DNA of 7,992 bases from Mesorhizobium sp. (GTDB taxonomy: Bacteria > Pseudomonadota > Alphaproteobacteria > Rhizobiales > Rhizobiaceae). The stretch lies in assembly GCA_019509685.1 (NCBI GenBank), contig JAEKLU010000222.1, positions 33,821 to 41,812 on the forward strand, given 5' to 3'. Position 1 is the first letter of the stretch; every line of letters begins with the position of its first letter. The notes beneath the pieces were generated by a model. It was not told where the DNA came from, did no database searches, and saw nothing but the letters and a program-made list of their open reading frames with translations. Positions 6,272 through 7,992 of the stretch are shown piece by piece. The translations under genes were made by a program, and so were the position numbers.

Positions 6272-7546
6272 ATGAACTTTCGCAGGATGATGGCCATAGC
6301 GGTGGTTGCGACCGCAGGATTCTGGGCCGTCGCGGCCCAGGCCGAAGAAACCGTCATATGGTGGGATTTCCTCGGCGGCGGTGACGGTGTGCGTATGAAG
6401 CAGATGATCACCGACTTCAACGCCGCCCACGTAGGCAAGATCAAGATCGACGCCACGACGCTGGAGTGGGGCACGCCCTTCTACACGAAGGTACAGACCT
6501 CGGCCGCGGTCGGTGAGGCGGCAGACGTCATGACCTATCACGCCAGCCGCATCCCCTTGGCGGTGAGCCAGGACATTCTCGAAGAAATCACCGCCGACGA
6601 CATGAGCAAGATGGGCCTTTCGGCCTCGGACTTCGCCAAGACGACGATGGACGCCGTGACGGTCGACGGCAAGCAATACGCAGTGCCGCTCGATACCCAT
6701 CCAATCGTCCTGTACTACAATCGCGACCTTCTGAAGAAGGCAGGCGTGCTCGGCGACGACGGCCGTCCCGTGGGCATGGGCAACAAGGAGCAATTCACCG
6801 CGACACTGCAGAAGTTGAAGGACGCCGGCGTCGAGTTCCCGTTGGGCAGCGTCACCGCCGATGGCAACTTCATGTACCGCACCATCTATTCGCTGGTGTG
6901 CCAGCAAGGCGGCGAGCTTCTGACGGGAAACGAATTCCTCGCCGGCGACAACGCTAAGAAGCTGGCGAACGCCTTAGCGGTTCTGCAAGGGTGGACGAAG
7001 GCCGGGCTGCAGTCGACCTATACGGACTATCCCGCAACCGTCGCCCTGTTCACCTCGGGCAAGGCCGCAATGATGATCAACGGCGTCTGGGAGGTTCCCA
7101 CGATGACCGACCTCGCCAAGCAAGGCAAGCTGTTCGACTGGGGCGCCGTCGAGATTCCGGTGATCTTCGACAAGCCATGCACTTATGCGGACAGCCATTC
7201 ATTCGCAATCCCGAAGAACAAGGGCAAGGAGATCAGCCCGGAAAAGCGTGCCGCCGTTCTCGAGGTGATCTCATGGATTGACAAGCACTCGCTGTTCTGG
7301 GCCACGGCAGGCCACATCCCGGCATACAAGCCAGTCACCGAGACGGCCGAATACAAGGCAATGGAGCCCAATGCGACCTACTCGACGCTGACGGCCAACA
7401 TGATCTTCGATCCAAAGTCGCCCAAGGCTGGTGTCGCCGGGCCGATCTTCGACATCATGTCCAATTATTTCGTGCCGACCCTCAACGGCGAGATGGACCC
7501 GGGCGAGGCGGTGAAATCCATCAAGGCAGAGCTGAACAGCATGTAA
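6272..7546 (+). CDS. Periplasmic sugar-binding protein of a CUT1 ABC transporter (SBP family 1)
   Basis: Captures a sugar in the periplasm and delivers it to the membrane permeases encoded next. It has 424 residues, the usual length for MalE/UgpB-type proteins. ATG 6272 has a strong ribosome binding site, GGAGGAA at 6259-6265. Residues 1-24 form a Sec signal peptide (RR, hydrophobic core, AAQA then EE) with no lipobox cysteine, so the protein is soluble rather than a lipoprotein. The mature start ETVIWWDFLGGGDG and the segments ADVMTYHASRIP (about 84-95), YAVPLDTHPIVLYYNRDLLKKAG (about 136-158) and FTSGKAAMMINGVW (about 260-273) are typical of bacterial extracellular solute-binding protein family 1. 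The mature protein has only two cysteines, 210 and 303, which might form a disulfide. The GH51 enzyme upstream points to an arabinose-containing oligosaccharide as ligand, but that is inferred from context; sequence alone does not give the ligand. Confidence 0.93.
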   Translation: MNFRRMMAIAVVATAGFWAVAAQAEETVIWWDFLGGGDGVRMKQMITDFNAAHVGKIKIDATTLEWGTPFYTKVQTSAAVGEAADVMTYHASRIPLAVSQDILEEITADDMSKMGLSASDFAKTTMDAVTVDGKQYAVPLDTHPIVLYYNRDLLKKAGVLGDDGRPVGMGNKEQFTATLQKLKDAGVEFPLGSVTADGNFMYRTIYSLVCQQGGELLTGNEFLAGDNAKKLANALAVLQGWTKAGLQSTYTDYPATVALFTSGKAAMMINGVWEVPTMTDLAKQGKLFDWGAVEIPVIFDKPCTYADSHSFAIPKNKGKEISPEKRAAVLEVISWIDKHSLFWATAGHIPAYKPVTETAEYKAMEPNATYSTLTANMIFDPKSPKAGVAGPIFDIMSNYFVPTLNGEMDPGEAVKSIKAELNSM

Positions 7547-7549
7547 GGA

Positions 7550-7597
7550 CTCAAAGGCTGGGGCCGGCCTACCAGAACGGTCCCAGCCATACTTGAG
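7550..7597 (+). repeat. Strong intercistronic hairpin between binding-protein and permease genes
   Basis: GGCTGGGGCCG (7556-7566) pairs with CGGTCCCAGCC (7578-7588) over 11 positions with one G-U pair and an 11-nt loop. An outer helix CTCAA (7550-7554) with TTGAG (7593-7597) extends it past a small internal loop. It begins three bases after the binding-protein stop, and its right arm runs into the permease ribosome binding site GAGGAA (7595-7600). Such hairpins after binding-protein genes commonly shield the upstream mRNA or reduce read-through, giving more binding protein than permease. No U-run follows, so it is not a classical terminator. The effect here is inferred. Confidence 0.6.
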
Positions 7598-7605
7598 GAA
7601 GAGCC

Positions 7606-7992
7606 ATGCTTCGCAACTCCCGCACTGAACGTCTTGTCGCGCTGGTGCTGGTCGCTCCCTTCCTGGCGATCTACTTGCTGACGTTCGTCTATCCGACGGT
7701 CCAGATGTTTCGCATCTCCTTCACCGATGCGCCGTTGATCGGGGAGGGGCGGTGGGTTGGTCTCGACAACTACCTGCGGCTCGGCAACGACCCGATGTTC
7801 CGGCGTGCGGTCTGGAACACCGCTTACTTCGTGCTGATGACGGTCGTCCCCGGGACACTCATCGCCCTGTTGATCGCGCTTGGCGTGTCGCGCCTCAAGG
7901 GCCGGTTCCAGGCGATCGTTCTGGCGCTGTTCTTCCTGCCCTACATCCTGCCGGTGTCCGTCGTCTATCTGATCTGGGACTGGACGCTGAAT
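7606..7992 (+). CDS. CUT1 ABC transporter permease, MalF/UgpA-like (N-terminal 129 residues)
   Basis: Inner-membrane subunit that forms half of the sugar channel. ATG 7606 is preceded by GAGGAA at 7595-7600, and the frame stays open to the right edge. The 129 visible residues begin MLRNSRTERLVALVLVAPF. Hydrophobic helices are seen at about 10-34, 68-95 and 102-126, with a periplasmic loop between the first two containing RISFTDAPLIGEGRWVGLDNY. The pattern of a first helix ending VYPTVQMFRISF, then WVGLDNYLRL and then WNTAYF is characteristic of the sugar permeases of this family. The cytoplasmic EAA loop that contacts the ATPase lies beyond the window. It is read with the binding-protein gene, 59 bp downstream of it; a second permease gene is expected next. 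Confidence 0.92.
   Translation, partial: MLRNSRTERLVALVLVAPFLAIYLLTFVYPTVQMFRISFTDAPLIGEGRWVGLDNYLRLGNDPMFRRAVWNTAYFVLMTVVPGTLIALLIALGVSRLKGRFQAIVLALFFLPYILPVSVVYLIWDWTLN

Noticed and set aside
6170..6907. A 245-codon minus-strand frame opposite the binding-protein gene
   Set aside because: It overlaps the signal peptide and N-lobe of a well-supported binding protein and shows no family signature.

Overview
The window looks like chromosomal or megaplasmid DNA of an alphaproteobacterium, probably Hyphomicrobiales (Rhizobium, Sinorhizobium or Mesorhizobium type). The grounds are the GC-rich coding style, the rhizobial look of the proteins and a CUT1 sugar-uptake cluster typical of these soil bacteria. 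This is judged by eye; no database search was possible. I saw no rRNA or tRNA gene, CRISPR array, insertion sequence, origin or phage gene.

Layout. Positions 1-330 (minus strand) hold the first 110 codons of an unrecognised protein that runs off the left edge. A non-coding stretch of about 400 bp separates it from a divergent gene at 727-3015, a large multi-pass MscS-family mechanosensitive channel of the YbiO type. A gap of about 600 bp (3016-3620) follows. It has no convincing gene and ends in a small palindrome just upstream of a regulator. From there to the right edge all genes are on the plus strand and read as one sugar-utilisation locus: a transcription regulator with an ArsR-like N-terminal helix-turn-helix and a probable beta-rich sensor domain (3621-4547), a cytoplasmic GH51 alpha-L-arabinofuranosidase (4652-6157), a periplasmic CUT1 solute-binding protein (6272-7546), and the start of a MalF/UgpA-like permease (7606 to the edge). 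The second permease and any ATPase would lie beyond the window.

How the genes would work together (inference): the binding protein and permease import a short arabinose-containing oligosaccharide or arabinoside. The arabinofuranosidase has no signal peptide and would release L-arabinose in the cytoplasm. The regulator would sense a sugar or breakdown product and control the locus. Related AT-rich sequence built around GATAYA occurs upstream of the regulator, the arabinofuranosidase and the binding protein. The upstream sites of the regulator and the binding protein are inverted repeats with the same TATC-N9-GATA spacing, which makes them candidate operators. A strong hairpin between the binding-protein gene and the permease gene is placed where such operons often set a high binding-protein to permease ratio.

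The mechanosensitive channel and the left-edge gene appear unrelated to the sugar locus. The most novel item is the regulator with its putative operators. I did not find clear evidence of a wholly new multi-gene system.
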